Notes: generated from the sequence alone by a model not told the origin. A stretch of 64,000 nt of DNA from Corallococcus silvisoli (GCF_009909145.1 NZ_JAAAPJ010000011.1:124001-188000), one strand, 5' to 3'; positions 1 to 8,457 are shown, counted from the first letter of the stretch. Translations and numbers: made by a program.

Positions 1-15
1 GGGAAACCGTGAGGC

Positions 16-50
16 CCTTTGCATTTCGGGCCATTGGTGAATTGCAAAGG
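16..50. repeat. 8-bp inverted repeat upstream of the DUF2760 gene
   Basis: CCTTTGCA at 16-23 is mirrored by TGCAAAGG at 43-50, a perfect 8-bp inverted repeat with a 19-nt spacer. It ends 25 bp before the ATG at 76. It could be an operator or a leader hairpin. No convincing -35/-10 pair is visible between the repeat and the start codon. Confidence 0.35.
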
Positions 51-75
51 CTTCCGGCTTTGTTATCCGGGGCCG

Positions 76-690
76 ATGACCGACCCGTCCGCCTCCCTGT
101 CGTTCTTCGCCCGCTTCTGGCTCGCCTGGCTGTGCTTCTGGCGCTGCCTCGTGTCCCGCGAATTCGCGCAGGCCGTGCTGCCGGCCAGCCGCGCCTACGA
201 TTCGGGGCAGCTCAAGGAGCTCCCGTCCGGGGACACGGCCGCCCCAGCGCTTCCGAGGGCGCCCGCCATCCCGCCCCCGGTGGCGGCGGCGCCCCTTTCG
301 CCCGAGCGCGAGCACGCGAGCGCGCTGGCCCTGCTCTCCATGCTCCAGCGCGAGGGTCGCTTCGTGGACTTCGTGCAGGAGAACGTGGCGGCCTTCCCGG
401 ACGCGGACGTGGGCGCGGCGGCCCGCATCGTCCACGAGGGCTGCCGCAAGGTGGTCCACCAGTACCTGACGCTCCAGCCGGTGCTCCCGCAGGGCGAGGG
501 CGACGCGGTGACGGTGCCGGACGGGTTCGACGCGCAGCGCATCCGGCTGACGGGCAACGTCGCCGGCCAGCCCCCCTACGGGGGCACGCTCCGGCACCAC
601 GGCTGGGTGACCACGGAGGTGAAGTTCCCGTCCGTCAGCCCGGCCATGGAGCCGCGCGTGCTGGCGCCGGCGGAAGTCGAGCTCGCCTGA
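76..690 (+). CDS. DUF2760 domain protein
   Basis: Encodes 204 residues. The N-terminus (about residues 8-25, FFARFWLAWLCFW) is aromatic and hydrophobic and could insert in or lie on the membrane. A proline/alanine linker follows. The C-terminal half carries the pattern I associate with DUF2760: LLSMLQREGR, then DVGAAARIVHEGCRK, then FDAQRIRLTGNV and a terminal HHGW. I chose the ATG at 76 because translation from there begins MTDPSA; an in-frame TTG lies upstream at 19. It is followed 87 bp later by two Hsp70-type genes on the same strand, an arrangement I recall for this family, which suggests a chaperone partner or cofactor. The molecular function is unknown. Confidence 0.8.
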   Translation: MTDPSASLSFFARFWLAWLCFWRCLVSREFAQAVLPASRAYDSGQLKELPSGDTAAPALPRAPAIPPPVAAAPLSPEREHASALALLSMLQREGRFVDFVQENVAAFPDADVGAAARIVHEGCRKVVHQYLTLQPVLPQGEGDAVTVPDGFDAQRIRLTGNVAGQPPYGGTLRHHGWVTTEVKFPSVSPAMEPRVLAPAEVELA

Positions 691-739
691 AGCTCGCTTG
701 AGCCCCAGGCGGCGCTGCCCTGAAGTCCCCTTCCCTTCG

Positions 740-770
740 AGGAACCACAAGGCCCCCTTCGGGGGTTCCT
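740..770 (+). promoter_or_regulatory. Leader hairpin just upstream of the first Hsp70 gene
   Basis: CCCCC (753-757) and GGGGG (761-765) form a tight hairpin around TTC, and AGGAA (740-744) can pair with TTCCT (766-770) outside it. The G-run is the only purine-rich tract close to the ATG at 778, so the hairpin would hide the likely ribosome-binding region. It could equally be a weak terminator after the DUF2760 gene; there is no T-run. The pairing is seen directly; its role is inferred. Confidence 0.4.
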
Positions 771-777
771 GACCGAT

Positions 778-2640
778 ATGGCGCGATACTCCATCGGCAT
801 CGACCTGGGCACCACGCACTCCGCGGTGTCCTACTTCAACCTCGAGGACGGCAAGCCCCGAGGCCCCTCGCAGTCCATGCTGCCCGTGCCGCAGGTGACG
901 GCGCCCGGAACGGTGGAAGCGCGTCCGCTGCTGCCTTCCTTCCTGTACCTCCCCAGCGCGCAGGAGTTCCCCGAAGGCAGCCTGGGCCTGCCGTGGAACC
1001 CGGAGTCGAGCGTCATCGTCGGTGACTTCGCCCGCTCGCACGGCGCCAAGGTGCCCACGCGGCTCGTGTCCTCCGCGAAGAGCTGGCTGTCGCACCCCGG
1101 CGTGGACCGCCGCTCCGCGCTCTTGCCCTGGCAGGCGCCCCCGGAGGTGCAGCGCGTGTCTCCGCTGGACGCGTCCGCTCGCTACCTGCGCCACCTGAAG
1201 GAGGCGTGGGACCACACCTTCGCCCGCGCGCAGGAGGAGTCCGGCAACGCGCTGTCCCGGCAGGAGGTCATCGTCACCGTCCCCGCGTCCTTCGACGCGG
1301 CGGCGCGCGAGCTGACGCTGGAGGCGGCGAAGGCGGCGGGCATCGAGCACCCCACCCTGCTGGAGGAACCGCAGGCCGCGCTCTACGCGTGGCTGGAGGC
1401 GATGGGGGAGAACTTCCGGCGGCTCGTGAAGCCCGGCGAGGTCATCCTGGTGGTGGACGTGGGCGGCGGCACGTCCGACTTCTCCGTCATCACCGTGAAG
1501 GACCGCGAGGGCGACCTGGAGCTGCTGCGCGTGGCGGTGGGCGACCACATCCTCCTGGGCGGCGACAACATGGACCTCGCGCTGGCGCACACGCTCAACC
1601 AGCGGATGGCGGCGGAGGGGCGCAAGCTGGACGCGTGGCAGTTCAACGGCCTCACCCACGGGTGCCGGCAGGCGAAGGAGACGCTGTACGCGGACGCCTC
1701 CCTGGACCGGGTGCCCATCGCCATTCCGGGCCGGGGCTCGTCGCTGATTGGTGGCACGCTGCGCACGGAGCTGACGCGCGAGGAGCTGGACCGCGTCCTC
1801 ACGGACGGCTTCTTCCCCGTGACCGAGGTGGGCGACCTGCCCCGCACCGCGCGGCGCACGGGCCTGGCGCAGATGGCGCTGCCGTACGCGCAGGACGCTG
1901 GGGTGACGCGCCACCTGGCGTCGTTCCTCACCCGGCAGGCGCAGGCCCTGGCCGCCAGCGAGGACTCCCCGGTGGACGTGACGGGCAAGGGCTTCCTGCA
2001 CCCCACCGCGGTGCTCTTCAACGGCGGCGTCTTCAAGGCGGGGCCCCTCAAGGGCCGCGTGATGGAGGTCCTCAACCAGTGGCTGGCCGCGGAAGGCGCG
2101 CCGCCGGCCCAGGAGCTGGAGGGCGCGGACCTGGACCTCGCGGTGGCGCGGGGCGCGGCGTACTACGGCTGGGTGCGCCAGGGCCACGGGCTGCGGATCC
2201 GCGGCGGGACGGCGCGCGCCTACTACGTGGGCGTGGAGACGGCGATGCCCGCGGTGCCGGGCATGGAGCCGCCGGTGAAGGCGCTCTGCGTGGCCCCCTT
2301 CGGCATGGAGGAAGGGACGCAGGCGGACGTGCCCCCGCAGGAGTTCGGGCTCGTCACGGGAGAGCCCACGAGCTTCCGCTTCTTCGCGTCGTCCCTGCGG
2401 CGCGACGACAAGGTGGGCGTGCTCCTGGACGACGTGGAGTCGGAGCTGGCGTCGGGGGAGCTGGAGGAGGTGGCGCCCATTGAAACGACGCTGCCCGGAC
2501 AGCCCACGCCGTACGGGGACCTGACGCCGGTGAACCTCCAGGCGGTGGTGACGGAGGTGGGCACGCTGGAGCTGCGGTGCCTGGAGAAGAACGGCTCCGG
2601 GCGCTGGAAGCTGGAGCTCAACGTGCGCATGAGGGAGTAG
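778..2640 (+). CDS. Hsp70-family ATPase, divergent (620 aa)
   Basis: An actin-fold ATPase of the Hsp70/DnaK superfamily. The phosphate-1 motif IGIDLGTTHS is at residues 6-15, phosphate-2 VVDVGGGTSDF near 225-235, GGDNMD near 261-266, and the adenosine motif LFNGGVF near 413. The residues after about 450 do not look like a canonical DnaK peptide-binding domain and lid, and there is no C-terminal EEVD-like tail. It is probably a specialised, client-restricted chaperone in the cytoplasm rather than housekeeping DnaK. The next gene, 25 bp downstream, is a longer paralogue, so the two products may act as a pair with the DUF2760 protein. ATPase family is secure; substrate unknown. Confidence 0.88.
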   Translation: MARYSIGIDLGTTHSAVSYFNLEDGKPRGPSQSMLPVPQVTAPGTVEARPLLPSFLYLPSAQEFPEGSLGLPWNPESSVIVGDFARSHGAKVPTRLVSSAKSWLSHPGVDRRSALLPWQAPPEVQRVSPLDASARYLRHLKEAWDHTFARAQEESGNALSRQEVIVTVPASFDAAARELTLEAAKAAGIEHPTLLEEPQAALYAWLEAMGENFRRLVKPGEVILVVDVGGGTSDFSVITVKDREGDLELLRVAVGDHILLGGDNMDLALAHTLNQRMAAEGRKLDAWQFNGLTHGCRQAKETLYADASLDRVPIAIPGRGSSLIGGTLRTELTREELDRVLTDGFFPVTEVGDLPRTARRTGLAQMALPYAQDAGVTRHLASFLTRQAQALAASEDSPVDVTGKGFLHPTAVLFNGGVFKAGPLKGRVMEVLNQWLAAEGAPPAQELEGADLDLAVARGAAYYGWVRQGHGLRIRGGTARAYYVGVETAMPAVPGMEPPVKALCVAPFGMEEGTQADVPPQEFGLVTGEPTSFRFFASSLRRDDKVGVLLDDVESELASGELEEVAPIETTLPGQPTPYGDLTPVNLQAVVTEVGTLELRCLEKNGSGRWKLELNVRMRE

Positions 2641-2665
2641 AAGGGGCCCCGCACACCGGAGGCGT

Positions 2666-5446
2666 ATGCGAATCGTTGGCATCGACCTGGGCACCACCCA
2701 TTGCGCGGTGGCATCCGTGGATCCAGGCAAGGGCGCGGGGGCGCCCGTCGAGGACTTCCCCCTGCCCCAGCTGGTCCGCCAGGGCGAGGTGGCCCCGCGC
2801 GCGCTCCTGCCGTCCACCGTCTACATCCCCGAGGGCCACGAGCTGGCGCCGGAGGTGCTGCGCCTGCCCTGGGGCGATGACGGCGGCCCCTGGGTGGTGG
2901 GCGAACTGGCCCGCTGGCAGGGCGCGCGCGTGCCCGGACGGCTCGTGGCCAGCGCCAAGAGCTGGCTGTGCCACCCGGGCGTGGATCGCTCCGCTCCCAT
3001 CCTCCCGTGGGGCGCGCCCGCCGACGTCCAGAAGCTGTCCCCGGTGGACGCGTCCGCCCTGCTCCTCACGCACATGGCCCGCGCGTGGGACTTCGCCCAC
3101 CCGGACGAGCCGCTGTCCAGGCAGGAGGTGGTCATCACCGTCCCGGCCTCCTTCGACGAGGCGGCGCGCGCCCTCACCGTGAGCGCGGCGCGCAAAGCGG
3201 GGCTGGAGAAGTTCACGCTGCTGGAGGAGCCGCAGGCGGCGTTCTACGACTACACCGCGCGCCACCGCTCGGGCCTGGAGCAGACGCTGTCCCAGGTGCG
3301 GCTGGTGCTGGTGGTGGACGTGGGCGGCGGCACCACCGACTTCACGCTGGTGCACGCGGGCGTGTCGCCGGAGGGCCCCATGCTGCGGCGGCTCGCGGTG
3401 GGCGACCACCTGATGCTGGGCGGCGACAACATGGACGCGGCGCTCGCCCGGCGCATGGAGGAGAAGCTCTCCCAGGGAGGCCGGCGCCTGTCCGCGACGC
3501 AGTGGACGCAGGCCATCCAGGCCGCGCGCACCGCGAAGGAAGCGCTGCTGGGGCGCGAGCCGCCGGAGAAGTACGGCCTGTCCCTCATCGGCGAGGGCAG
3601 CCGGCTGCTGGGCGGCACGCTCTCCACGGAGCTGGGCCGCGACGAGGCGCAGGCGCTGGTGCTGGACGGCTTCTTCCCCGTGTCTCCCGCGGAGGACAGG
3701 CCCCGGCGCACGGCGCGCATGGCGCTCCAGGAGCTGGGCCTGCCGTACGTGCAGGACCCCGCCGTCACCCGACACCTGGCGGCCTTCCTCGCGCAGCACG
3801 CGGCGGCGGGCTTCGCGGCGCTGGGGGAGACGCCGTCGCACGAAGGCGCCCTGCCCCGCCCGGACGCCATCCTGCTCAACGGCGGCGTGTTCAACTCGCC
3901 CCAGATTTCAGCGCGGTTGGTGGACGCGCTGTCCGCGTGGTGGCCGCGCGCACCGCGGATCCCGCTGCTCAAGCACGAGTCGCTGGAGCTGGCCGTGGCC
4001 CGGGGCGCCGCCTACTACGGCCTGGTGCGGCGCGGGCACGGCCTGCGCATTGGCGGCGGCGCGGCGCGGGCGTACTACGTGGGCCTGCAGCGCGGACCGG
4101 AGAGCGCGGAGCAGCCCACGCTGTGCCTCATCCCGCGCGGCTTCGAGGAGGGCCAGAAGGTGGACCTGGGCGAGCGCCCCTTCACGCTCACCCTGGGCCG
4201 TCCGGTGCAGTTCGCGCTCTACTCCACGACGAGCGACCGCATCGACAAGCCGGGGGACCTGGTGCCCCTGGCGGAGGACCTGAAGCCGCTGCCGCCCATC
4301 CACACGCTGCTCAAGGGCGCGTCGGGCAAGGTCTCCGAGGTGCCGGTGCACCTGCAGGCCGCGCTCACGGAGATCGGCACGCTGGAGCTGTTCTGCGTGT
4401 CGGACGTCGTGGACGAGCGCTGGCGCCTGGAGTTCGAGCTGCGCGGCACCGGCGGCTCGCACGAGCTGACCGTCACCGAGTCCATGCCCGCGCGCTTCGC
4501 CGAGGCGAAGGACAACGTGGAGCGCGTCTACGGCAACAAGCCGCTGCCGCTGGGGCCCAAGGACGTGAAGCAGCTGTCGCGCACGCTGGAGAAGGTGCTG
4601 GGCCCGCGCGAGACGTGGCGCGTGCCGGTGATCCGCGAGCTGTGGAGCACGCTGTACGCGGGGGCCAGCAAGCGCCGCCGCTCGGATGATCACGAGCGCG
4701 TCTTCTACAGCCTCACTGGCTTCTGCCTGCGCCCCGGCTTCGGCTACCCGTTGGACGGCTGGCGCGCGGAGCAGACGTTCAGCCTCTTCGACGCGCTGGT
4801 GCAGCACCACACGGACAAGGCCGTGTGGACGGAGTTCTGGGTGATGTGGCGCCGCATCGCGGGCGGCCTCACCGAGGCCCACCAGCAGAAGCTGTACGCC
4901 TACCTCCAGCCGCACCTGTCCCGGCGCGTGCCCCCCGACGCGCCCCCGCAGGCAGGCAAGCTCAAGGGCATCCAGCCCGAGGGCCTGGACGAGATGGTCC
5001 GCACCGTCGCCTCGCTGGAGCACCTGTCGCCGGGCGACAAGGCGGAGGTGGGCCGGTGGATCGCCGCGCGGCTGAAGGCGGATCCCCGCGCCGGTGGCCC
5101 CTGGGCCTGGGCACTGGGTCGGCTGGGAGCCCGCGTGCCCCTGTATGGCAGCGGCCACAAGGTCGTGGACGTGGAGACGGCGGAGGCCTGGCTGGAGCTG
5201 CTGCTGTCGCTCGACCTGCGCAAGGTGGACGGAGCGCCGTTCGCCGCCGCCCAGCTCGCACGCCTCACCGGGGACCGCACGCGGGACCTGGAGCCAGAGC
5301 TGCGCGAGCGCACGGCCCAGGCCCTGGTCGCGTCGAAGGCCTCGGACACCTGGGTGCGGATGGTCCGCGAGGTGGTGGCCCTGGAGGCCGCGGACGAGGC
5401 CCGGGCGCTCGGCGACACGCTGCCGGCGGGCCTGCGGCTGTCGTGA
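2666..5446 (+). CDS. Hsp70-family ATPase with long C-terminal DUF3731-type extension (926 aa)
   Basis: A second Hsp70-like ATPase that starts IVGIDLGTTHCAV. It has VVDVGGGTTDF near residue 216, GGDNMD near 252 and LLNGGVF near 405, so the nucleotide-binding core is intact. Beyond about residue 500 runs an additional ~420-residue region rich in Trp, Arg and Leu (for example WSTLYAGASKRRR and WRRIAGGLTEAHQQ) that I assign to DUF3731 from memory of this arrangement. DnaK is about 640 residues, so this is an unusual fusion. The start ATG at 2666 has GGAGG 3 nt upstream (2658-2662), and the gene follows the first Hsp70 gene by 25 bp, consistent with one operon. Partner and client are unknown. Confidence 0.86.
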   Translation: MRIVGIDLGTTHCAVASVDPGKGAGAPVEDFPLPQLVRQGEVAPRALLPSTVYIPEGHELAPEVLRLPWGDDGGPWVVGELARWQGARVPGRLVASAKSWLCHPGVDRSAPILPWGAPADVQKLSPVDASALLLTHMARAWDFAHPDEPLSRQEVVITVPASFDEAARALTVSAARKAGLEKFTLLEEPQAAFYDYTARHRSGLEQTLSQVRLVLVVDVGGGTTDFTLVHAGVSPEGPMLRRLAVGDHLMLGGDNMDAALARRMEEKLSQGGRRLSATQWTQAIQAARTAKEALLGREPPEKYGLSLIGEGSRLLGGTLSTELGRDEAQALVLDGFFPVSPAEDRPRRTARMALQELGLPYVQDPAVTRHLAAFLAQHAAAGFAALGETPSHEGALPRPDAILLNGGVFNSPQISARLVDALSAWWPRAPRIPLLKHESLELAVARGAAYYGLVRRGHGLRIGGGAARAYYVGLQRGPESAEQPTLCLIPRGFEEGQKVDLGERPFTLTLGRPVQFALYSTTSDRIDKPGDLVPLAEDLKPLPPIHTLLKGASGKVSEVPVHLQAALTEIGTLELFCVSDVVDERWRLEFELRGTGGSHELTVTESMPARFAEAKDNVERVYGNKPLPLGPKDVKQLSRTLEKVLGPRETWRVPVIRELWSTLYAGASKRRRSDDHERVFYSLTGFCLRPGFGYPLDGWRAEQTFSLFDALVQHHTDKAVWTEFWVMWRRIAGGLTEAHQQKLYAYLQPHLSRRVPPDAPPQAGKLKGIQPEGLDEMVRTVASLEHLSPGDKAEVGRWIAARLKADPRAGGPWAWALGRLGARVPLYGSGHKVVDVETAEAWLELLLSLDLRKVDGAPFAAAQLARLTGDRTRDLEPELRERTAQALVASKASDTWVRMVREVVALEAADEARALGDTLPAGLRLS

Positions 5447-5586
5447 GCCGAAGCGCGGCCTCCCGACCTCACACGGCGGGTCAACCCATGACATGTGCTT
5501 GGGACGCCGTGCGTCGGCGGCCCGGTGCATCGACGCCGCGCGGCCTTGCTTCGGGGGCTCCGCGGTCCGTGCGGCTCAGCGCCGAG

Positions 5587-5880
5587 CGGCGGGACGAAGC
5601 TGCGGGTGGAGCTCCATCCCGCGAGGATCAGCACCGAGCAGAGGGACCGAGCTCCGGGCGGATCTCCATCCCGCGCGGATCACCGCCAAGCGGCGGGACC
5701 GAGTTACGGGTGAATCTCCATCCCGCGCGGATCACCGCCAAGCGGCGGGACCGAGTTACGGGTGAATCTCCATCTCGCGCGGATCACCGCCGAGCGGCGG
5801 GACGGAACTCCGGGCGGATCTCCATCCCGCGCGAATCAGCGCCGAGCGGCGGGACGGAACTCCGGGCGGATCCCTCCCGT
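5587..5880. repeat. 52-bp tandem repeat, six contiguous copies
   Basis: Copies start at 5587, 5639, 5691, 5743, 5795 and 5847; the last is partial, and the tail of an earlier unit precedes the first. Spacing is exactly 52 bp each time, not a multiple of three, which argues against coding. Copies 3 and 4 differ at only two positions. Each unit holds GCGGGA and TCCCGC arms, and several contain GCGG-ATCA-CCGC, so RNA or single-stranded DNA from the array would form serial hairpins. There are no spacers, so it is not a CRISPR. The rest of the 490-bp gap (5447-5586 and 5881-5936) holds nothing I can recognise. Confidence 0.9.
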
Positions 5881-5936
5881 GCGGGGCGTGAGCAAACTGC
5901 GCACTCCCCAGCAGGGCGGATCCGCCGTCGGGTGGA

Positions 5937-6374
5937 TCAGACCTGGGCGGTGACTGACACGTCGCCCGCGGCCTCGCCCGCTGGAGCGCGATCGACGAGC
6001 GTGGGTTCCACCGGGGCGGCGTCGAGGGACATGGCCTCCACGACCTCCAGCACGGGCTCCACGACCGAGACGGCGGGCACCTGGACGGTGGCGGCCTGCG
6101 TCTCGTCCTTCTTCGGCTTCTTCGTGCCCGCGCCCGAGCGACAGCCCCGGCACCAGGGCTGGTTGCGGATGGCGCCATCCGCCATCTTCCGCAGCCCGAA
6201 CTGCGCCAGCGGCTTGAGCGTCTTGCACTTCAGGCACATCAGCGAGATCAGCACCTCGTGGCCGTCGGCGTCGTAGACGGAGGACTTGCGCCGCTTGCGC
6301 GGTTGCCCCGGCTCACGCGCCTTGTCCTTCTCGGGCGCCGCCGGGACCATCATCGGGGTTACTTTGTAGAGCAT
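5937..6374 (-). CDS. Small zinc-ribbon protein (CxxC...CxxC)
   Basis: Encodes 145 residues. A basic stretch (KRRKSS) is followed by two CxxC pairs, CLKC and CRGC, about 26 residues apart and enclosing a KPLAQF-like segment. This resembles zinc-binding modules found in small phage-like and endonuclease VII-related proteins, but no catalytic His/Asn cluster is present. The C-terminal ~65 residues are Val/Ala/Pro/Glu-rich and probably disordered. I chose the ATG at 6374 because the minus strand has GGGAGGGACAGAG directly before it; an in-frame start lies at 6395. The gene is isolated between the 52-bp repeat array and the nested inverted-repeat element. Function unknown; nucleic-acid or protein binding is a guess. 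Confidence 0.65.
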   Translation of the reverse strand: MLYKVTPMMVPAAPEKDKAREPGQPRKRRKSSVYDADGHEVLISLMCLKCKTLKPLAQFGLRKMADGAIRNQPWCRGCRSGAGTKKPKKDETQAATVQVPAVSVVEPVLEVVEAMSLDAAPVEPTLVDRAPAGEAAGDVSVTAQV

Positions 6375-6469
6375 CTCTCTGTCCCTCCCACGCACGGGCT
6401 CCGGCTTGCGCTCGCGGGCTCAGGGCCACACCGGCAAGGGATCTCGCGTGCCTTAGAGTAGGGAGGTTT

Positions 6470-6607
6470 CCCGCCGTTGGAAACTGATCCCAGGCCGAAA
6501 ATTCGGCCTGGACTCGATGTGTCGATCTTTCGCTGGGTTGCGGCCAGATCCAGCCGCAGCGGATCAGCGCGGAGAGAAAATTTCCAACGGCGGGCACACC
6601 CTTTTTT
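6470..6607 (+). ncRNA. Candidate structured RNA with three stems and terminal T-tract
   Basis: CCCGCCGTTGGAAA (6470-6483) and TTTCCAACGGCGGG (6581-6594) are a perfect 14-bp inverted repeat. Inside are a 10-bp perfect stem (6490-6499 with 6502-6511) and an 8-bp stem (6537-6544 with 6553-6560, one G-U pair, 8-nt loop). Six T residues follow the closing stem (6602-6607). Read on the plus strand this is a three-way-junction fold with an intrinsic-terminator-like end. It overlaps the stop codon of the minus-strand gene by one base. No clear promoter was found upstream. It may instead be the leader of the zinc-ribbon gene, a terminator for the nucleotidase gene, or a small mobile repeat. Confidence 0.45.
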
Positions 6608-8406
6608 CAGGGCTTCGCGTCCGCGCAGGGCTTCCCGCCCCGCACCAGGTGCACGCGCCCGAGCGCCGGAGGCTTCAGGGCATTGCCGTTCGCGCGCCCA
6701 TAGGCCGTCAGCACCTCGCGCAGGTCCTCTCCCTGCAACAGGTGGATACGGGCCGGTGGCAGCGTGGTCGTCAGCGGTCCCACCCCGTCGCCCCCGCGCA
6801 AGAGGAAGTCCGGCACGGCGACCCGGTAGGTTCCCCGCGCCTTCAGCGGCCGGCCGCCCGGCAGCGTCACGCCCTGGAGGCGCTCCGGCCCCGGACACAC
6901 GCTCAGCGTCACCTCCAGCCCGGACACCGCGAAGACGCCCTTGCGACCGCCGTAGGCCAGCGTGAGGAAGCGGCGCAGCTCGTCCGCGGACAGCTCCAAC
7001 ACCGCGAGCGTGTTGTCGAAGGGCAGCACCTCGTAGAGCTTCCCGAAGGTGAGCGGCCCCTGGGGCAGGTCGGTCCGGATGCCGCCGGCGTTCATCACCG
7101 CCGCGTCGGAGCGGGCCGCCTGCCGCATCGCGTCCGCGATGAGGTTGCCCAGCGCGCTCTCGCCCTCGTACACCTGGGGCATGCGGGCCTGGACCTCCAC
7201 GCCCACGGTGCGGCGCTGCTCCTCCTCCACGCGCGCCTCCGCGGGGGCCACCAGCGCCTCCACCCGGGCATCCGGCGTCACCGGCTTGCCCAGGAAGGTG
7301 GCCGGCACCAGGCGCACGTCGTTCGCCTCGCGCAGGCGCTGCGCATCACAGGTGCCGAGCGTGGCGTCCACGGCCCCACACACGGGGATGGCGGCCTGGA
7401 TGCGCGTGCGGTCGGGCAGCACGCGGTGGCTCACCGGATCCACGAAGAGCTCCACCACCCCGAACGAGCGCGCCATGCCCGTCGTCTCGATGACCGGCAC
7501 GTCGCCGAAGAAGTGCCCCATGGTCTGGTGCGTGTGGCCCGCCACCACCGCGTCCACCGCGCCCTTCGGCAGCGCGTCCAGCACCGCGTAGATTTCACCG
7601 TCGTCCCGCACGCAGCTGGAGGTGTCGCGCGGGTGCGCCAGGTCCGTGCACTTGCCGCCCGCGTGGGCGATGGCGACGACGACCTCCGCGCCCTGCTCGC
7701 GCAGCGAGCGCGTGGCCTCCAGGGCGGAGTCCGCCAGCGACTCGAACTTCAGGCCCGCGACGTTCGCGGGGTTGGTCGTCTGCGGCGTCTGCGACGTGGA
7801 CAGGCCCAGCAGCCCCACCTTCACGCCCTTCACGGTGACGACCGTGGTGCCGTCATTGCCCAGCCACGCCGGATGGCGGCCATCGCCCTCGCGCACGTTG
7901 GTGGACAAGAAGGGGAACCTCGCCTGGGCCATGCGGGCCTTCAGCGCGCCCAGCGGATCCTCGTCCGGACGGGTGGCCACCGGCCCCGGTCCCACGGGCC
8001 CGTAGTCGAACTCGTGGTTGCCGATGGCGACCGCCGAGTAGCCCAGCAGGTTGTAGACGTCCACGACGATGGCGCCCTCGACCAGGTTGGATGCCAGCGT
8101 CCCCTGGAACAGGTCGCCCGCGTCCACCAGCAGCACCCCGCCCGGGTTGTCCTCGCGCAGCCGCTCCACGTAGGACGCGAAGAGCGCTGCGCCGCCCTCC
8201 TCCACCTTCTGCCCGTCCGGCAGCGTGGCGCGGTGGGGCATCACCCAGCCGTGGAAGTCGTTGGTGCCCACCAGCGTGAGCCGCACGGGGGCCGTGGCGG
8301 CCGGCGCGGGGGGCGTGGCGGGAGCAGCGGGAGCGGGCGTCGGGCCGCCCTTGCAGGCGGCGGCGAGCACCGCGAGCGCCAGGGCGGTGGAGCGGAAGGA
8401 GCGCAT
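6607..8406 (-). CDS. Metallophosphatase/5'-nucleotidase lipoprotein
   Basis: Encodes 599 residues of the UshA-type calcineurin-like family, which hydrolyses nucleotides or nucleotide sugars outside the cytoplasm. The N-terminus has a signal peptide ending in a lipobox (LAAAC, Cys18), followed by an Ala/Pro linker. Metal-binding motifs are in order: GTNDFHGW near residue 50, DAGDLFQG near 98, GNHEFDYG near 133 and GHTHQTMGH near 290. The C-terminal half matches the 5'-nucleotidase substrate domain (ALGNLIADAMR, MNAGGIRTDLP). All key metal ligands are present, so activity is likely. A second, non-lipoprotein member lies at 45815-47407. The gene is separate from its neighbours and convergent with the candidate RNA at 6470-6607. 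Confidence 0.9.
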   Translation of the reverse strand: MRSFRSTALALAVLAAACKGGPTPAPAAPATPPAPAATAPVRLTLVGTNDFHGWVMPHRATLPDGQKVEEGGAALFASYVERLREDNPGGVLLVDAGDLFQGTLASNLVEGAIVVDVYNLLGYSAVAIGNHEFDYGPVGPGPVATRPDEDPLGALKARMAQARFPFLSTNVREGDGRHPAWLGNDGTTVVTVKGVKVGLLGLSTSQTPQTTNPANVAGLKFESLADSALEATRSLREQGAEVVVAIAHAGGKCTDLAHPRDTSSCVRDDGEIYAVLDALPKGAVDAVVAGHTHQTMGHFFGDVPVIETTGMARSFGVVELFVDPVSHRVLPDRTRIQAAIPVCGAVDATLGTCDAQRLREANDVRLVPATFLGKPVTPDARVEALVAPAEARVEEEQRRTVGVEVQARMPQVYEGESALGNLIADAMRQAARSDAAVMNAGGIRTDLPQGPLTFGKLYEVLPFDNTLAVLELSADELRRFLTLAYGGRKGVFAVSGLEVTLSVCPGPERLQGVTLPGGRPLKARGTYRVAVPDFLLRGGDGVGPLTTTLPPARIHLLQGEDLREVLTAYGRANGNALKPPALGRVHLVRGGKPCADAKP

Positions 8407-8457
8407 GGGGCGCGCACTTCATCCCGGCCCCACCTCCCTTTCAACCCGCTTCGCGCC

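Noticed and set aside
3908..5530. Long open frame antisense to the second Hsp70 gene
   Set aside because: Arg/Ala/Leu/Gln-rich without motifs; the plus-strand Hsp70 with intact motifs explains this stretch.
5587..5880. CRISPR array
   Set aside because: The 52-bp units are directly contiguous with no unique spacers, and there is no cas gene in the window.
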